A DNA stretch of 7,623 nt from Paracoccaceae bacterium (lineage in GTDB: Bacteria > Pseudomonadota > Alphaproteobacteria > Rhodobacterales > Rhodobacteraceae), in assembly GCA_030625695.1 (NCBI GenBank), contig DAOUQK010000169.1:1-7623 (forward strand), read 5' to 3'. Each line of letters opens with the position of its first letter. Positions within the stretch are counted from its first letter, which is position 1. Made by a program: the position numbers and the translations under genes. The notes beneath the pieces are model-generated. The model was given only the letters and a program-made list of their open reading frames with translations. It was not told the DNA's origin and searched no databases. Positions 6,060-7,623 of the stretch are shown piece by piece.

Positions 6060-6060
6060 C

Positions 6061-6079
6061 AGGTCAGAATATGTGACCT
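6061..6079. promoter_or_regulatory. LysR-type operator (T-N11-A dyad)
   Basis: AGGTCA-GAATATG-TGACCT is a perfect 6-bp inverted repeat with a 7-bp AT-rich centre. Its inner TCA-N7-TGA is exactly the T-N11-A form (T6064, A6076) recognised by LysR-type regulators. It sits in the shared spacer, next to a minus-strand TATAGT (6054-6059) and a plus-strand TATACA (6087-6092). It is the best candidate binding site for the adjacent regulator. Confidence 0.6.
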
Positions 6080-6141
6080 AATATGGTATACAGTCGTGCA
6101 CGAATGGCCCGACACGAAGTGCCAGCATGGGGAGTTTCAGG

Positions 6142-7623
6142 ATGGTTCTGCAAAACATATCTCTCAACGATCGGTTCGATCTGGACAAAAGCCCGGTGAT
6201 GCTGAATGGCACCCAGGCATTGGTGCGTCTGATGCTGGCGCAAAAAGAACGCGACCGGTTGGCGGGGTTCAATACTGCCGGTCTGGTCACAGGCTATCGC
6301 GGCTCGCCGCTTGGCGCGGTTGATATGCACATGCAGCGCGCCGCCAAACCACTGGCCGAACATGACGTGGTTTTCCAATCTGGCCTGAACGAAGATCTGG
6401 CCGCAACCGCCCTTTGGGGCAGTCAGCAGGCCGAATTGCGCGGCGATGGCAAGTTCGACGGGGTGTTCGGCCTTTGGTACGGTAAAGGGCCGGGCGTGGA
6501 CCGGTCGGGCGACGTGCTCAAACACGCCAACATGGCCGGGACCAGCCCGCTGGGCGGGGTGCTGTTGGCCATGGGCGACGACCATACTGGCGAAAGTTCA
6601 ACCGTTCTGCACCAATCCGAATGGGCGCTTATGGACGCCTATATGCCGATTGTCAGCCCGGCAGGGGTGCAGGAAATCCTTGATTACGGTGCGTACGGCA
6701 TCGCCCTCAGCCGGTTTTCCGGCCTCTGGGTTGGCCTTAAGACGATGAAAGACACCATCGAGGTGACGTCCGTGGTTGATGGCGACCCGCTGCGAATGAA
6801 ACTGGTCACGCCGGACTATGACATGCCTCCGGGTGGGCTGAATATCCGGCTGATTGATGACCGGTACGCTCAAGAGGCTCGCATCATCGACCAAAAACGC
6901 TTTGCCGCCGAGGCGTTTGCCCATGCCAACAAGATAGACAAGCGTATGTGGGGCAAACCCGGTGCCAAAATCGGCTTTGTCGCGGCGGGTAAAAACTGGC
7001 TCGACCTGCTGCATGCCATGTCCCTGCTGAATATCGACGCGAACGAGGCCGAGCGCCTTGGCATCACCACCTATAAAATCGGCCAGACCTTTCCGCTTGA
7101 TATGAAAGGCTTTAACGATTGGGCCGAGGGCCTTGACCTGATTGTGGTGGTCGAGGAAAAGCGCAAACTGATCGAAATACAGATCAAAGAGGCGATCTTT
7201 GACGACCGCCGTGGCCGCCGGGTTTATGGCTGGCACAAAGGCGGCGGGGCCGGGTCGATGCACGGAGAAGAGCTGTTCCCGACCCCGGGCGCGCTGGATC
7301 CGTTTCTGATTGCCGAAAAGCTGGGTGAAATCCTGCTTGACGAGGGGCGAAACGCGGAAGGTATCACCGCCGGGCTGCGCGCGCTTCAGGACGCACGGCG
7401 CAATGACAACGCCCAGGAAATCGCGTCACGCCTGCCGTATTTCTGTTCCGGTTGCCCGCATAACACTTCGACCAAAGTGCCTGACGGAAGTCGCGCCTAT
7501 GCCGGGATCGGTTGTCACACCATGGCGATGTGGATGGACCGTGCGACCGACGGGTTCACGCATATGGGCGGTGAAGGGGCCAATTGGATCGGCGAAGCGC
7601 CGTTTTCGAACACCCCGCATGTG
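6142..7623 (+). CDS. Indolepyruvate:ferredoxin oxidoreductase, fused-subunit type (5' part)
   Basis: The frame stays open from ATG 6142 to the right edge, giving 494 residues; fused members of this family run to about 1,150, so less than half is seen. The family oxidatively decarboxylates arylpyruvates (indolepyruvate, phenylpyruvate) to aryl-acetyl-CoA with thiamine diphosphate and an electron acceptor, in catabolism of aromatic amino acids. Residues about 20-215 are the pyrimidine-binding TPP domain: GTQALVRL, GYRGSPLG (51-58), GLNEDLAATALWG (81-93), WYGKGPGVDRSGDV (112-125), GDDHTGESS (145-153) and VQEILDYGAYGIALSR. The middle region (about 270-400) resembles the transketolase C-terminal-like domain. 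The TPP-binding half begins with CSGCPHNTS (435-443) and GIGCH (455-459). GGGGAG lies 7 nt before ATG 6142; the in-frame ATG 6127 overlaps that site and is less likely. It is divergent from the LysR gene, which probably controls it. Cytoplasmic. Confidence 0.92.
   Translation, partial: MVLQNISLNDRFDLDKSPVMLNGTQALVRLMLAQKERDRLAGFNTAGLVTGYRGSPLGAVDMHMQRAAKPLAEHDVVFQSGLNEDLAATALWGSQQAELRGDGKFDGVFGLWYGKGPGVDRSGDVLKHANMAGTSPLGGVLLAMGDDHTGESSTVLHQSEWALMDAYMPIVSPAGVQEILDYGAYGIALSRFSGLWVGLKTMKDTIEVTSVVDGDPLRMKLVTPDYDMPPGGLNIRLIDDRYAQEARIIDQKRFAAEAFAHANKIDKRMWGKPGAKIGFVAAGKNWLDLLHAMSLLNIDANEAERLGITTYKIGQTFPLDMKGFNDWAEGLDLIVVVEEKRKLIEIQIKEAIFDDRRGRRVYGWHKGGGAGSMHGEELFPTPGALDPFLIAEKLGEILLDEGRNAEGITAGLRALQDARRNDNAQEIASRLPYFCSGCPHNTSTKVPDGSRAYAGIGCHTMAMWMDRATDGFTHMGGEGANWIGEAPFSNTPHV

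Noticed and set aside
6064..7263. Minus-strand frames of 173 and 221 codons opposite the oxidoreductase gene
   Set aside because: The plus strand there carries the continuous conserved oxidoreductase frame; the opposite frames show no family features.
1..7623. CRISPR array, tRNA/rRNA genes, insertion sequences, prophage or defence modules
   Set aside because: No regular spacer-repeat array, cloverleaf, transposase, integrase or terminal inverted repeats were seen on either strand.

Overview
The window looks like chromosomal DNA of an alphaproteobacterium, most probably a marine Rhodobacterales (Roseobacter-type) species. This rests on moderate-to-high GC, the protein style, a fused indolepyruvate:ferredoxin oxidoreductase divergent from a LysR regulator, and a type I-secreted RTX protein. 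No database search was possible, so the placement is inference from family resemblance.

Layout, left to right. Positions 1-168 are a non-coding leader ending in a long imperfect hairpin that overlaps the ribosome-binding site of a small exported DM13-domain protein (169-534, +). This gene converges on a 543-residue RTX protein (570-2201, -), with a small hairpin between them. The RTX protein has an autotransporter-like beta-strand-repeat N-terminus, calcium-binding nonapeptides and a serralysin-type C-terminus. The 280-bp gap behind it holds a scrap of a second RTX 3' end (about 2333-2398) and a perfect 12-bp-arm palindrome (2445-2471). Next comes a large MscS-family mechanosensitive channel (2482-4749, -) with a signal peptide. 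A strong minus-strand intrinsic terminator (4863-4893) follows, immediately preceded by the stop of a candidate 44-codon small ORF (4894-5028, -). A LysR regulator (5044-5949, -) is divergent from the 5' part of a fused indolepyruvate:ferredoxin oxidoreductase gene (6142 to the right edge, +). The 192-bp spacer between them contains a dyad with the T-N11-A form of a LysR operator.

Functionally there are three unrelated blocks: exported or secreted proteins (DM13, RTX), osmotic-stress protection (MscS), and aromatic amino-acid (arylpyruvate) catabolism with its probable regulator. Nothing here is clearly a new multi-gene system. The observations most worth following up are the RBS-overlapping hairpin before DM13, the small ORF abutting a terminator, the RTX gene remnant, and the LysR/oxidoreductase control region.
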